Of a stretch of 64,000 bases of DNA, positions 18,819-26,873 are shown in pieces. Each line of letters opens with the position of its first letter. The stretch's first letter is position 1. Position numbers and translations under genes: made by a program. The notes beneath the pieces are model-generated. The model made no database searches, was not told the origin of the DNA, and saw only the letters and a program-made list of their open reading frames with translations. The stretch comes from Streptomyces sp. NBC_01267. Its GTDB lineage: Bacteria; Actinomycetota; Actinomycetes; Streptomycetales; Streptomycetaceae. The stretch covers positions 6,431,001-6,495,000 of the forward strand of contig NZ_CP108455.1 in assembly GCF_036241575.1 (NCBI RefSeq), read 5' to 3'.

Positions 18819-19902
18819 GGGCGGGGTCCTCCTCGGTCAGAGGTGCGGGGGCGGTGAAGTAGCGGCGGGCGTACAGCGCGACGTGGACGAGGCCGATCAG
18901 CACCGGCACCTCGATGAGTGGTCCGACCACGCCCGCGAGGGCCTGACCGGAAGTGGCGCCGAACGTGGCGATGGCCACCGCGATCGCCAGCTCGAAGTTG
19001 TTGCCCGCGGCGGTGAAGGCGAGCGTCGTCGCGCGCGGGTGGCCGAGCCCCACGGCGCGGCCGACCGCCATCGAACCGGCCCACATGACCGCGAAGTACA
19101 CGAGCAGCGGCAGTGCGATGCGGACGACGTCGAGCGGCTGAGAGGTGATCGCGTCGCCCTGCAGTGCGAACAGCACAACGATCGTGAACAGCAGCCCGTA
19201 CAGCGCGAACGGCCCGATCCGCGGGATCAGCCGCGCCTCGTACCAGGTACGGCCCTTGGCCTTCTCGCCGATCCGGCGCGTGAGGTACCCGGCGGCGAGC
19301 GGGATGCCCAGGAAGATCAGCACGCTCCGGGTGATCTCCCACACGGACACGTCGAGGCCGGCCTGTTCGAGACCGAGCCAGCCGGGCAGCACGGACAGGT
19401 AGAACCAGCCGAGGGCCGAGAACGCGATGACCTGGAACACCGAGTTCAGCGCCACCAGTACGGCGGCGGCCTCACGGTCACCGCAGGCCAGGTCGTTCCA
19501 GATGATCACCATGGCGATACACCGCGCCAGCCCCACGATGATCAGGCCCGTGCGGTACTCGGGCAGGTCGGGCAGGAACAGCCACGCCAACGCGAACATG
19601 AGCGCCGGGCCGACGATCCAGTTCAGCAGTAGCGAGGGAAGCAGGAGGCGCCGGTCGCGGGTGACGGTGTCGAGCCGGTCGTAACGCACCTTGGCGAGGA
19701 CCGGGTACATCATCACGAGCAGGCCGAGCGCGATGGGCAGCGATACACCGGTCACGGTGACCTCGGCGAGCGCGTTCCCGAGGCCCGGCACGACGCGGCC
19801 GAGACCGAGGCCGAGCGCCATCGCGGCGAGAATCCACACGGCGAGGTACCGGTCGAGGAAGGACAGTCGGCCGACGACCGGCTGCTCGGGTGCGGCGCTC
19901 AC
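18811..19902 (-). CDS. acr3: Arsenite efflux transporter, Acr3 family
   Basis: 363-residue inner-membrane carrier with about ten hydrophobic segments that exports arsenite using the proton gradient. The conserved cysteine of transmembrane segment 4 (Cys128 in IIVGLARCIAMVIIWNDL) is present, as is the later TM segment FTAAGNNFELAIAVAIATFG typical of Acr3. The GTG start overlaps the arsR stop by 4 bases (GTGA). The order arsR-acr3-arsC forms one operon controlled by ArsR. Confidence 0.95.
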   Translation of the reverse strand: MSAAPEQPVVGRLSFLDRYLAVWILAAMALGLGLGRVVPGLGNALAEVTVTGVSLPIALGLLVMMYPVLAKVRYDRLDTVTRDRRLLLPSLLLNWIVGPALMFALAWLFLPDLPEYRTGLIIVGLARCIAMVIIWNDLACGDREAAAVLVALNSVFQVIAFSALGWFYLSVLPGWLGLEQAGLDVSVWEITRSVLIFLGIPLAAGYLTRRIGEKAKGRTWYEARLIPRIGPFALYGLLFTIVVLFALQGDAITSQPLDVVRIALPLLVYFAVMWAGSMAVGRAVGLGHPRATTLAFTAAGNNFELAIAVAIATFGATSGQALAGVVGPLIEVPVLIGLVHVALYARRYFTAPAPLTEEDPAHV

Positions 19903-20300
19903 GAGGTCGCCTCGGCGGGCGCGGCGGGCAGGGTCTCGCCGGCGGGACGCGTCAGGACGGCGGCGAGACGGTCGGTCATCTCGGGCAGCAGCCAGTAGTA
20001 GACCCAGGTGCCGCGCCGCTCGCAGTCGATGAGCCCGGCCTGCCGAAGCAGTTTGAGGTGGTGCGAGATCGTCGGCTGCGACAGGTCGAAGGCCGGGGTC
20101 AGGTCGCAGACGCAGACCTCGCCGCCGGCGCGCGAGGCGATCATCGAGAGAAGGCGCAGGCGCACCGGGTCGCCCAGCGCCTTGAACACCTTTGCCAGCT
20201 CCACGGCCTGCCCCTCACCGAGGGGAGCGGCCAGCAGCCCGGGACAGCAGGGGCCGGTCCCGTCGGTCTGGCCGAGCACTGCACGCTCTTGTTTCGACAT
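19899..20300 (-). CDS. arsR: Arsenic-responsive ArsR/SmtB repressor
   Basis: 133-residue winged-helix repressor. The recognition region reads FDLSQPTISHHLKLLRQAGLI. Metalloid ligands seem to be Cys63 and Cys65 in GEVCVCDL plus an N-terminal pair Cys18-Cys19 in TGPCCPG. The CC pair resembles the inter-subunit site described for Corynebacterium glutamicum ArsR, so this repressor may bind As(III) there rather than only at the classical CxC site. It is first in the arsR-acr3-arsC operon and faces the divergent lyase gene. Confidence 0.93.
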   Translation of the reverse strand: MSKQERAVLGQTDGTGPCCPGLLAAPLGEGQAVELAKVFKALGDPVRLRLLSMIASRAGGEVCVCDLTPAFDLSQPTISHHLKLLRQAGLIDCERRGTWVYYWLLPEMTDRLAAVLTRPAGETLPAAPAEATS

Positions 20301-20309
20301 GCTTCTATG

Positions 20310-20356
20310 TTGACGTTCTTCGATCCAAGATGCAACCTTGAATCGACAAGCATCAA
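20310..20356. promoter_or_regulatory. Mirrored pair of probable ArsR operators
   Basis: The arsR-arsI divergent region has the same 15-base element twice in opposite orientation: ATCGACAAGCATCAA at 20342-20356 on the plus strand and ATCGAAGAACGTCAA at 20324-20310 on the minus strand (shared ATCGA-N6-TCAA). One copy faces each gene. Position and symmetry fit a repressor controlling both transcripts; the binding itself is inferred. Confidence 0.65.
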
Positions 20357-20373
20357 TGCAGGCAGACGTTCTT

Positions 20374-20420
20374 GCAGACGGATGCCCGTGCGGGCGGATG
20401 GCGATGCAGACGGATGCCCG
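20374..20420 (+). repeat. Direct repeat in the arsI leader
   Basis: The 15-mer GCAGACGGATGCCCG occurs at 20374-20388 and 20406-20420 (32-base period), with further CAGACG-containing degenerate copies on each side, all within the untranslated stretch before the lyase start at 20474. Confidence 0.6.
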
Positions 20421-20473
20421 CGGTCAGATGTCGATGCGGTCAGACGTCACTACAACCGATCGGAGTCACCACC

Positions 20474-20893
20474 ATGTCCCGTGCACAGCTCGCCCTGCGC
20501 GTCAGCGACCTCGAAGCGTCGGTCACCTTCTACTCGAAGCTGTTCGGCACCGAACCGGCCAAACGACGCGAGGGATACGCCAACTTCGCCATTGCCGAGC
20601 CGCCGCTCAAGCTCGTGTTGATCGAGGGCGAGCCCGGACAGGAAACCCGCCTCGACCACCTCGGCGTAGAGGTCGACTCCACGGACCAGGTCGCAGCCGC
20701 AACCGGCCGCCTCGAGGAGGCGGGCCTCGCCACGTTCGAGGAGAACGACACCTCGTGCTGCTACGCCGTGCAGGACAAGGTATGGGTGCACGGCCCCGGG
20801 AAGGAGCCGTGGGAGGTCTACGTGGTCAAGGCCGACGCCGACCGGATGGGCAAGAGTGACGCCCTTGACGGCGACGCATGCTGCAGCAGCTGA
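20474..20893 (+). CDS. arsI: ArsI/CadI-type vicinal-oxygen-chelate protein, probable organoarsenical C-As lyase
   Basis: 139-residue glyoxalase-fold protein. The residues expected for ArsI are present: Fe(II) ligands Gln5, His62 (RLDHLGVE) and Glu114 (PWEVYVVKAD), and the vicinal pair Cys95-Cys96 (DTSCCYAVQDKVWV) that binds trivalent organoarsenicals. Such enzymes cleave the carbon-arsenic bond of methylarsenite to give arsenite, which Acr3 would then export. CadI proteins named for cadmium induction are the same family, so the alternative label is cadmium-induced protein. A second CC pair sits at the C-terminal tail. It is transcribed divergently from arsR. Confidence 0.9.
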   Translation: MSRAQLALRVSDLEASVTFYSKLFGTEPAKRREGYANFAIAEPPLKLVLIEGEPGQETRLDHLGVEVDSTDQVAAATGRLEEAGLATFEENDTSCCYAVQDKVWVHGPGKEPWEVYVVKADADRMGKSDALDGDACCSS

Positions 20894-20905
20894 TTCGACT
20901 GCCCT

Positions 20906-20967
20906 GCCATGACGTGCCACGCCATGACGTGCCACGCCACGCCATGCCACGTCATGCCATGACGTGG
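20906..20967. repeat. Tandem GCCATGACGTGCCAC repeats ending in a near-perfect palindrome
   Basis: Two exact tandem copies of a 15-mer (20906-20935) are followed by degenerate copies. The last part forms a 10-bp stem with a one-base centre (CCACGTCATG / CATGACGTGG, 20947-20967), 13 bases past the arsI stop onwards. It may act as the arsI transcription end or be an expanded short repeat. Confidence 0.6.
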
Positions 20968-21062
20968 GCGCCGAGCGCCGTCGCGATCCTGAGCGCGACG
21001 CGCCGGCCGCGTTCGCCGTGGTGCTGCTGCTGATCGCGGCGGGCGTCGGTCGGACCTGGTAG
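20964..21062 (+). pseudogene. C-terminal relic of a membrane protein
   Basis: An open frame of 32 residues ending at TAG (21060) reads VGAERRRDPERDAPAAFAVVLLLIAAGVGRTW. It looks like the last loop and final transmembrane helix of a transporter, and a strong terminator follows. There is no RBS or full-length gene upstream; the frame is replaced by the short repeats. It is interpreted as the 3' stub of a deleted gene, perhaps once part of the arsenic island. The parent family is not identified. Confidence 0.4.
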
Positions 21063-21066
21063 CGCA

Positions 21067-21097
21067 GGAGTACGGGGCTGGACGAGCCCCGTACTCC
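21067..21097 (+). terminator. Strong 13-bp hairpin terminator
   Basis: Perfect inverted repeat GGAGTACGGGGCT/AGCCCCGTACTCC with a 5-base loop. It lies 4 bases after the relic stop, so it probably still ends arsI transcripts and shields the GH92 gene. Confidence 0.8.
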
Positions 21098-21172
21098 GCA
21101 GCGTCCCGCAGGGGGTTGCGCCCGCCTGCCCCTTGACGCTCCCGCGTTCGCGGCCCAAAATGAACCCACTCT

Positions 21173-21186
21173 TGACAACGTTGTCA
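21173..21186. promoter_or_regulatory. LacI/GalR-family operator at the GH92 promoter
   Basis: Perfect 14-bp palindrome TGACAACGTTGTCA with the central CG typical of LacI-family operators. Its left half forms a TTGACA -35-like hexamer at 21172-21177. It lies 58 bases before the GH92 start. No LacI-type gene is present in the window, so the regulator is encoded elsewhere. Confidence 0.7.
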
Positions 21187-21243
21187 GATAGTGAGCGCTC
21201 CGGCACCGCCGCCCCTCTTCGCCCCTGCCTCCGGGAGACCGTC

Positions 21244-23640
21244 ATGACCGAGCCCAGACGTCCGCTCACCCGACGCACCTTCCTGGCCGGTACGGGTGTC
21301 GCTGCCCTCGGTGTCGCCGGCGCCGCCGGCGCGGTGCCGGCAGCCGCTGCCGTACCGGCCGCGACACCGGGCGGCGCCGCGGCCCGCACCGTGGCGCAGG
21401 CGGCCGGCACCGTCCGTCAGGCCATCGCGCCGGTGGACCTCGTCGACCCGCTGATCGGCGCCCTGACCACCTCGCCCGACACCGCCTGCGGCAAGACGTT
21501 TCCCGGCGCCGACACTCCGTTCGGCATGGTGCAGTTGAGCCCGGACACGGTCAGTGGCGGTGACAACGGCAGCGGCTACTCGGCCGACATGACGACCATC
21601 GAGGGCTTCAGCTTCCTCCACCTCGGCGGAGTCGGCTGTTACGGCGATCTGGGCAACCTCCAAGTCATGCCGCAGACCGGGGAGTTGGTCACCGGGCGGG
21701 ACGCGGCGAAGAGCCCGTACCGCAAGGAGACCGAGACCGCGCGGGCCGGCTACTACGCGGTGGACCTCGACCGCTACGGGGTGCGGGCCGAACTCACCGC
21801 GGCGCGCCGGGCGGGCATGATCCGCTTCACCTTCGCCGAGGCGGGCCTCGGCCGGATCAAGGTCGATCTGGCCCGGCGGATCGGCTTCGACGGTTCACAC
21901 AGCGTGGCACAGGATCTGCGGATGGTGGACGCGCACACCGTCGAGGGCTCGATGCGGGCCGACCGCTCGGGCGGTGGCTGGATCTGTGGCAACGGGCCCA
22001 CGTACACCGTGTACTTCTGCCTCCGCTTCCAGGACCCGCTGACCGCCTTCGGCACCTGGGACGGGGACACGGTCTCCCGCTCGGCGACCGAGCAGTCCAG
22101 TGCGAGCGACAGCGCCGGGTTCTTCGCGGAGTTCCCCGTGCGGGCCGGTCAGCAGGTGCGCCTCAAGGCCGGAGTCTCGTTCGTCAGCGTGGCCGGAGCC
22201 CGCGGGAACCTCGAATCCTCCCTGCCGGACTGGGACTTCGACCGGGCCGAGCAGCGGGCGCGGGACGCCTGGTCGGAGGCGCTCGGCCGGATCTCGGTCA
22301 AGGGCGGGACCGCCACCCAGCGGGAGATCTTCTACTCCGCGCTGTACCACACCATGATCGACCCGCGGATCTCCAGCGACGCCGACGGCGCCTCCCGCTT
22401 CGGCGACGGCCCGGTCCGGCACGACGGGTTCGCCCAGCGAACCGTCTTCAGCGGCTGGGACGTCTTCCGCGGCGAATTCCCGTTGCTGACGCTCATCGAC
22501 GAGCAGACGGTCGCCGACCAGATCAACACCCTGCTGGCGCTGACCGACTCCGGCAGGGTGAAGGGCCTGGCCCGCTGGGAACTGCTGGGCACGGACACCG
22601 ACACGATGGTCGGCGACCCGGCGGTGAACATCATCGCCGAGGCGTACACCAAGGGCATCCGCGGCTTCGACGCGGAGAAGGCCTACGCCTACTGCCGCGA
22701 CGTGGCGCTCGGGCCGGCCGAGAAGTCCAACCGCAACGACTTCCAGAACTGGACCACGCTCGGCTGGTGCGTGGACACCAGCCTGTCCAAGACGCTTGAG
22801 AACAGCTACTCCGACTATGCCCTCGCACGGTTCGCCGAGGCGCTGGGCCGGCACGGCGACGCGCGCAGGCTGGACGGCACCGCGAAGAACTACCGCAACC
22901 TCTTCAGCCCGGAGGCCGGCTGGTTCCGCGGCAGGAACGCGGACGGCTCGTGGATGGGCGACCAGGACGGCTGCATCGAGTCCAACCCGGACCAGCAGGG
23001 CTGGTTCGTGCCGCACGACGTGCCGGGGCTGATCGGCCTGCTCGGCGGCCGGGACGCCTTCGTCGAGCGGCTCAACGGCATGTTCGAACGCACGCCGCCC
23101 GAGCTGATGATGAAGTGGAACGACGCGTACAACCACTCCAACGAGCCGGTGCACCAGATGGCGTTCATGTTCGTCTACGCGGGCGCTCCGTGGCTGACCC
23201 AGAAATGGTCACGGTACGTGTGCGAGTACGCGTACGGCACGGGGCCGGCCGGTCTCGCGGGCAACGACGACTGCGGCCAGATGTCCGCGTGGTACGTGCT
23301 GGCCGCGGCCGGTTTCTACCCCGTCGCCCCGGCCGGCGGCGTGTACGCGCTGGGGAGCCCTCTCTTCGACGAGGCCGTGATCACCACGAGCCGCGGGACC
23401 CGGTTCACGGTGGAGGCGCGGGACAACTCGGCGGAGAACCTGTACATCAGGTCCGCGCGGCTCAACGGCCGTCCGCTGAACCGGGCATGGCTCACTCACC
23501 AGGAAATCGTGGACGGCGGCCGACTGAGCCTGACGATGGGCCCCCGACCCGACAAGAGCTGGGGCAGCGACCCGCGTCAGGCGCCTCCGGCGAGCACCCG
23601 CCCGGTGCCGCCCGCGAGCGCCTCCGCCCACGGACGCTGA
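21244..23640 (+). CDS. Tat-exported GH92 alpha-mannosidase
   Basis: 798-residue secreted glycoside hydrolase. The Tat signal is RRTFLAGTGVAALGVAGAAGA. Family GH92 landmarks include PLIGALTTSPDTACGKTFPGADTPFGMVQLSPDT (read in pieces from residue 63), EGFSFLHLGGVGCYGDLGNLQVMP, the NEP acid-bearing segment (SNEPVHQMAFMF), and GNDDCGQMSAWYVL with the presumed base. GH92 enzymes are calcium-dependent exo-acting mannosidases, usually alpha-1,2 on high-mannose or yeast-type glycans; linkage is not predictable here. ATG at 21244 places the Tat motif properly. A LacI-type operator upstream suggests induction by a sugar. Confidence 0.93.
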   Translation: MTEPRRPLTRRTFLAGTGVAALGVAGAAGAVPAAAAVPAATPGGAAARTVAQAAGTVRQAIAPVDLVDPLIGALTTSPDTACGKTFPGADTPFGMVQLSPDTVSGGDNGSGYSADMTTIEGFSFLHLGGVGCYGDLGNLQVMPQTGELVTGRDAAKSPYRKETETARAGYYAVDLDRYGVRAELTAARRAGMIRFTFAEAGLGRIKVDLARRIGFDGSHSVAQDLRMVDAHTVEGSMRADRSGGGWICGNGPTYTVYFCLRFQDPLTAFGTWDGDTVSRSATEQSSASDSAGFFAEFPVRAGQQVRLKAGVSFVSVAGARGNLESSLPDWDFDRAEQRARDAWSEALGRISVKGGTATQREIFYSALYHTMIDPRISSDADGASRFGDGPVRHDGFAQRTVFSGWDVFRGEFPLLTLIDEQTVADQINTLLALTDSGRVKGLARWELLGTDTDTMVGDPAVNIIAEAYTKGIRGFDAEKAYAYCRDVALGPAEKSNRNDFQNWTTLGWCVDTSLSKTLENSYSDYALARFAEALGRHGDARRLDGTAKNYRNLFSPEAGWFRGRNADGSWMGDQDGCIESNPDQQGWFVPHDVPGLIGLLGGRDAFVERLNGMFERTPPELMMKWNDAYNHSNEPVHQMAFMFVYAGAPWLTQKWSRYVCEYAYGTGPAGLAGNDDCGQMSAWYVLAAAGFYPVAPAGGVYALGSPLFDEAVITTSRGTRFTVEARDNSAENLYIRSARLNGRPLNRAWLTHQEIVDGGRLSLTMGPRPDKSWGSDPRQAPPASTRPVPPASASAHGR

Positions 23641-23675
23641 ACCGGCCAGGGAAGGCAGCTGGGGAGGACGGAGTC

Positions 23676-23705
23676 GGCCTGTCCGTGGCCGGTAACGGAC
23701 AGGCC
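23676..23705. terminator. Hairpin between convergent GH92 and carboxylesterase genes
   Basis: 10-bp perfect stem GGCCTGTCCG/CGGACAGGCC with a 10-base loop, 35 bases past the GH92 stop. Confidence 0.75.
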
Positions 23706-23733
23706 CTGAAGGGCCGGCTCCGTCAGGCGGATG

Positions 23734-25065
23734 TCAGCTCTCCCGGAGTTCGCGCAGGAGGTCGTGCGCGACACGGGGTTCGGCGGACCAGATCCGGGTC
23801 GCGCGGGTGTCGGTGGTGTAGCTCGGCCAGGACGGGTCGAGGTCGCGGACGAACCGCACCCAGGACTCGTGGAGGGCATCGGCGAGTGTCTGAGGCGGGT
23901 GGTTGCCAAGGGCCTCGGAGACACCCGGAGCGTTCAGGACGTCGAAGGCGAAGGGGAGGTCGATGCAGTGGTGTGCCAGACCCTCGAAACCAGGCGCGGT
24001 GGCCTGCCATTCGAACTGGTACAGCCAGGTCGGGCGGCCTGCGTGGGCGCGTGCCTCGGCAATCGCGAGGCCGGGAGTACGGAACAACGTGTCCGTGAGA
24101 GCCGCACCCAGCTCCGGGGGCTGGGCCAGGTGGAACTCGTGGGCGGTGAAGCCCAGCACCAACGGAATGTCCGCACCGGCCTCGCCGTCGACGAGTGCCT
24201 CGTACACCGGCTCGGGGACGAGCTCGCCGTCCACATAGGGGGTGAGGAGCAGCATCGGCAGCGCTTCGCTACCGGGACCCGGCTTGCAGAACTGGTCCTG
24301 GAGATCGAGGAGGTCGTCGTCGCTCAGATCACGCAGGGCGGCGGCGGTGGCCGGGACGCCGGTACGGGAGGTGAAGTGCGCCGACAGTTTCTCGGCGACG
24401 TCCCTGCCCTGGGGCTGTACGACTGCTCCGGAGACCGAGAGAGCGGCCCGGAAGAGGCCTTGGGCGGACGGAACCGCGAGCAGCGTCTGGACGGCGCCAC
24501 CGCCTGCGGACTGTCCGGCGATGGTCACCTTGGCCGGATCGCCCCCGAACGCCGTGATGTTGTCCCGTACCCACTCCAGTGCTGCGATCCAGTCCCGGAC
24601 TCCCCTGTTGGCGGGGGCGTCCTCCAGCGGCAGGAAGCCCTCGATTCCCAGTCGGTAGCCGATGGTCACCAGTACCACGTCGTCCCGGTTGAACGCCGCT
24701 CCGTCGTACCACGGGCTGGCCGCCGATCCGGCCACGTAACCACCCCCGTGGATCCAGACGAGGACCGGCAGAGCCGATTCCGGGTCTGCGGCCGGGGTGA
24801 ACACATTGAGGTTCAGCACTCCCTCACCTGGGATCGAGGGTTCCGGAATCGTGGTGACCTCCGCGAAGGCGCGGCGCTGCGCCGTCGGTCCGTACGCCGT
24901 GGCATCCAACGGCTCCGTCCACGAGACCGGCGGAACCGGAGCTGCGAACCTCAGTTCACCCACCGGAGGCTGGGCGTAGGGAATGCCGAGGAAGCGGAAG
25001 GTGCCGTCGGTGCGGTGCTCTCCTCGCACCGGGCCGTGACCCGTGCGGACTATGGTGCCGGTCAT
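23734..25065 (-). CDS. Type B carboxylesterase
   Basis: 443-residue alpha/beta-hydrolase of the esterase/lipase (COesterase) family. The oxyanion loop is WIHGGGY (about 104-110), and the nucleophile is Ser186 in TIAGQSAGGGAVQ after the FGGDPAKV lead-in. It has no signal peptide, so it is probably cytoplasmic, acting on small esters. The length is a little below the usual 490-520 residues. ATG at 25065 has AGGAG ten bases upstream. The convergent neighbour is the GH92 gene. Substrate unknown. Confidence 0.9.
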   Translation of the reverse strand: MTGTIVRTGHGPVRGEHRTDGTFRFLGIPYAQPPVGELRFAAPVPPVSWTEPLDATAYGPTAQRRAFAEVTTIPEPSIPGEGVLNLNVFTPAADPESALPVLVWIHGGGYVAGSAASPWYDGAAFNRDDVVLVTIGYRLGIEGFLPLEDAPANRGVRDWIAALEWVRDNITAFGGDPAKVTIAGQSAGGGAVQTLLAVPSAQGLFRAALSVSGAVVQPQGRDVAEKLSAHFTSRTGVPATAAALRDLSDDDLLDLQDQFCKPGPGSEALPMLLLTPYVDGELVPEPVYEALVDGEAGADIPLVLGFTAHEFHLAQPPELGAALTDTLFRTPGLAIAEARAHAGRPTWLYQFEWQATAPGFEGLAHHCIDLPFAFDVLNAPGVSEALGNHPPQTLADALHESWVRFVRDLDPSWPSYTTDTRATRIWSAEPRVAHDLLRELRES

Positions 25066-25397
25066 GAAAAAATAGCTCCTGTCGTCGAGGTCGGTCGCCA
25101 ACTGTGTGGTGTCCGACGTGATACCGGATCTTCCGCAGTGCTCCGGGGTGCGGCTCCCGCACGCCGTGGATCCGGTCGGCCAGGACCGTCGTTACGGCGA
25201 TCCGACTGCCGCCCCAGGACGCCGACGCGTCGGCGTCCTTCACTGTCTCCGCCCAGGGATCGCCGGGCCGTTCTTCGTCGACGCCCGCGAAGAGGTTCGG
25301 GTCTGAGCCGGTGCCGATGAACACGAGGTCAGAGCGCTCTTGCACCCTACTCTTCGCGGCGAACCACCGAGTAGGGCGAGTTCGACGGAGCGGCCGG
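25066..25397 (-). pseudogene. Coding-like fragment upstream of the carboxylesterase, unrecognised
   Basis: 332 bases without an assignable gene. On the minus strand, from a GTG at 25324 to about 25110, one frame shows the strong G/C third-position bias of real genes and reads VFIGTGSDPNLFAGVDEERP, then WGGSRIAVTTVLADRIHGVR. Bias is lost near the esterase start, and the frame runs on into the esterase gene until 24956. There is no convincing RBS and I recognise no family. It could be the remains of a gene or a short real protein. The interval also must contain the esterase promoter. Confidence 0.35.
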
Positions 25398-26123
25398 TTA
25401 CGGTCGGCGCTTGCCGGGGAGCGGACAGTAGCGGCTGCCCCCTTCGACTGCAACGGTTTCCCCGGGCGCGATCTCGGTGAATCCCGCATCGAACACCACC
25501 GGCAGCCCGCTCGCGGTGAGTTCCTTCCAGCGGGCGGCCTCCGCCGTACGTACCGAGAGCGGGAAGCCGGCCGACCGCCACGCCTCGCGCTCCGCGTCCG
25601 GCAGTTCCCACCAGGCGAGCTGCGCCCCGTGGCCGGTCTGGGCCATCGTCTTGCCCGCCGACATGTCCAGGTCGGGGTTGAGCCAGAGCACCGGCGCCGT
25701 GGGATCCGGGGCGGGCGGCGCCTCCGGTTCGTCCAGGTCCGTGCCGCTTACCTGGAGCTTCGCCAGCACCTTCGGCCAGCCGTCCAGGGGGACCGGGGGG
25801 AAGACCCGTACCTCCGCGGTGGTCCCGGTGACCGTGTTGCCGGGCAGGGCCGACGCCTTGCGCCACTCCGCGCCGCGCGCCCGCCGCACCACCTTGCGGA
25901 TCCGGGCGTCCTGCCAGTCGCGCATCACCTGCGCCCACTCGCCGTCGCCCAGCGAGCGTTCGTCCGACAGCATCACCAGCACCGCACGCGCCGCCGTCTC
26001 CAGGGCGTCGGTACGGGCCGGGGGATCGGTCTTCTCGATGTGCACCACCAGCGGGAGGACGAACTGCGGGGCCTCGTCGCGTGCCGTCGGCTCCGCGCGG
26101 AAGGGACTGTCATTGCTGCTCAC
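25398..26123 (-). CDS. Peptidyl-tRNA hydrolase type 2 (PTH2) domain protein
   Basis: 241 residues. The C-terminal half carries the PTH2 core DMSAGKTMAQTGHGAQLAWWEL, equivalent to the GKxxAQxxHA motif of archaeal/eukaryotic peptidyl-tRNA hydrolases, followed by LPVVFDAGFTEIAPGETVAVEGG. The N-terminal 120 residues (VLPLVVHIEKTDPPARTDALE...) are a Streptomyces-type extension. The usual bacterial Pth is presumably elsewhere, so this may be an accessory recycler or act on other acyl-RNA links; that is inference. GTG at 26123 was chosen; the frame continues upstream only as antisense of the AIM24 gene. Confidence 0.8.
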   Translation of the reverse strand: MSSNDSPFRAEPTARDEAPQFVLPLVVHIEKTDPPARTDALETAARAVLVMLSDERSLGDGEWAQVMRDWQDARIRKVVRRARGAEWRKASALPGNTVTGTTAEVRVFPPVPLDGWPKVLAKLQVSGTDLDEPEAPPAPDPTAPVLWLNPDLDMSAGKTMAQTGHGAQLAWWELPDAEREAWRSAGFPLSVRTAEAARWKELTASGLPVVFDAGFTEIAPGETVAVEGGSRYCPLPGKRRP

Positions 26124-26195
26124 CTGCCCCAGTTTGCCAGCCTGCGCGCAGCCGCTTCTTGGCGGAGGGGAACCTTCCGGGTGAGGATGCCCGAC

Positions 26196-26873
26196 ATGAA
26201 GAGCGATCTTTTCCAGACCGAGAACATGGCGCAGCAGGCGACCGCCCCCGGGATGACCCTGCAGAACGCCAAATCGATCAAGTACGCCGTCAACGGTGAC
26301 ATGCTCGCGCGGCAGGGCGCGATGATCGCCTTCCGCGGGAACCTGCAGTTCGAACGCAAGGGCCAGGGCATCGGCGGGCTCCTCAAGCGCGCCGTCACCG
26401 GCGAGGGGCTGCCCCTGATGTCCGTCACCGGCCAGGGCGAGGCGTGGTTCGCGCACGAGGCGGCGAACTGCTTCATCGTCGACGTCGAGCAGGGCGACCA
26501 GTTGACCATCAACGGCCGCAACGTCCTGTGCTTCGACTCCACGCTCTCGTACGAGATCAAGACGGTGAAGGGCTCCGGCATCGCCGGCGGCGGGCTCTTC
26601 AACAGCCTCTTCAGCGGATACGGCAAACTCGGCCTGATCTGCGAGGGCAACCCCATAGTCATCCCCGTCACCCCGCAGCAGCCGGTGTACGTCGACACCG
26701 ACGCGGTCGTCGGCTGGTCCGCGCATCTCCAGACCTCGCTGCACCGCTCGCAGTCGATAGGTTCCATGATCCGCGGCGGCTCCGGCGAGGCCGTCCAACT
26801 GATGCTCCAGGGCGAGGGGTTCGTGATCGTCAGGCCCAGCGAGGCCAAGCCGGAGAAGATGCAGCAGCATTGA
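26196..26873 (+). CDS. AIM24 family protein
   Basis: 225-residue beta-rich protein of the AIM24/TIGR00266-like family, whose mitochondrial namesake affects inner-membrane organisation; bacterial roles are unknown. Glycine-rich and hydrophobic strands such as LPLMSVTGQGEAWFAHEAAN and GGGLFNSLFSGYGKLGLICEG fit the family. It has no signal peptide or TM helix. ATG at 26196 has GAGG nine bases upstream; another in-frame ATG is three codons earlier. Its stop overlaps the TTG start of the next ABC ATPase gene, so it belongs to that operon. Confidence 0.85.
   Translation: MKSDLFQTENMAQQATAPGMTLQNAKSIKYAVNGDMLARQGAMIAFRGNLQFERKGQGIGGLLKRAVTGEGLPLMSVTGQGEAWFAHEAANCFIVDVEQGDQLTINGRNVLCFDSTLSYEIKTVKGSGIAGGGLFNSLFSGYGKLGLICEGNPIVIPVTPQQPVYVDTDAVVGWSAHLQTSLHRSQSIGSMIRGGSGEAVQLMLQGEGFVIVRPSEAKPEKMQQH

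Noticed and set aside
20374..20420. CRISPR array in the arsI leader
   Set aside because: Only two exact 15-base copies with no uniform spacers and no cas genes.
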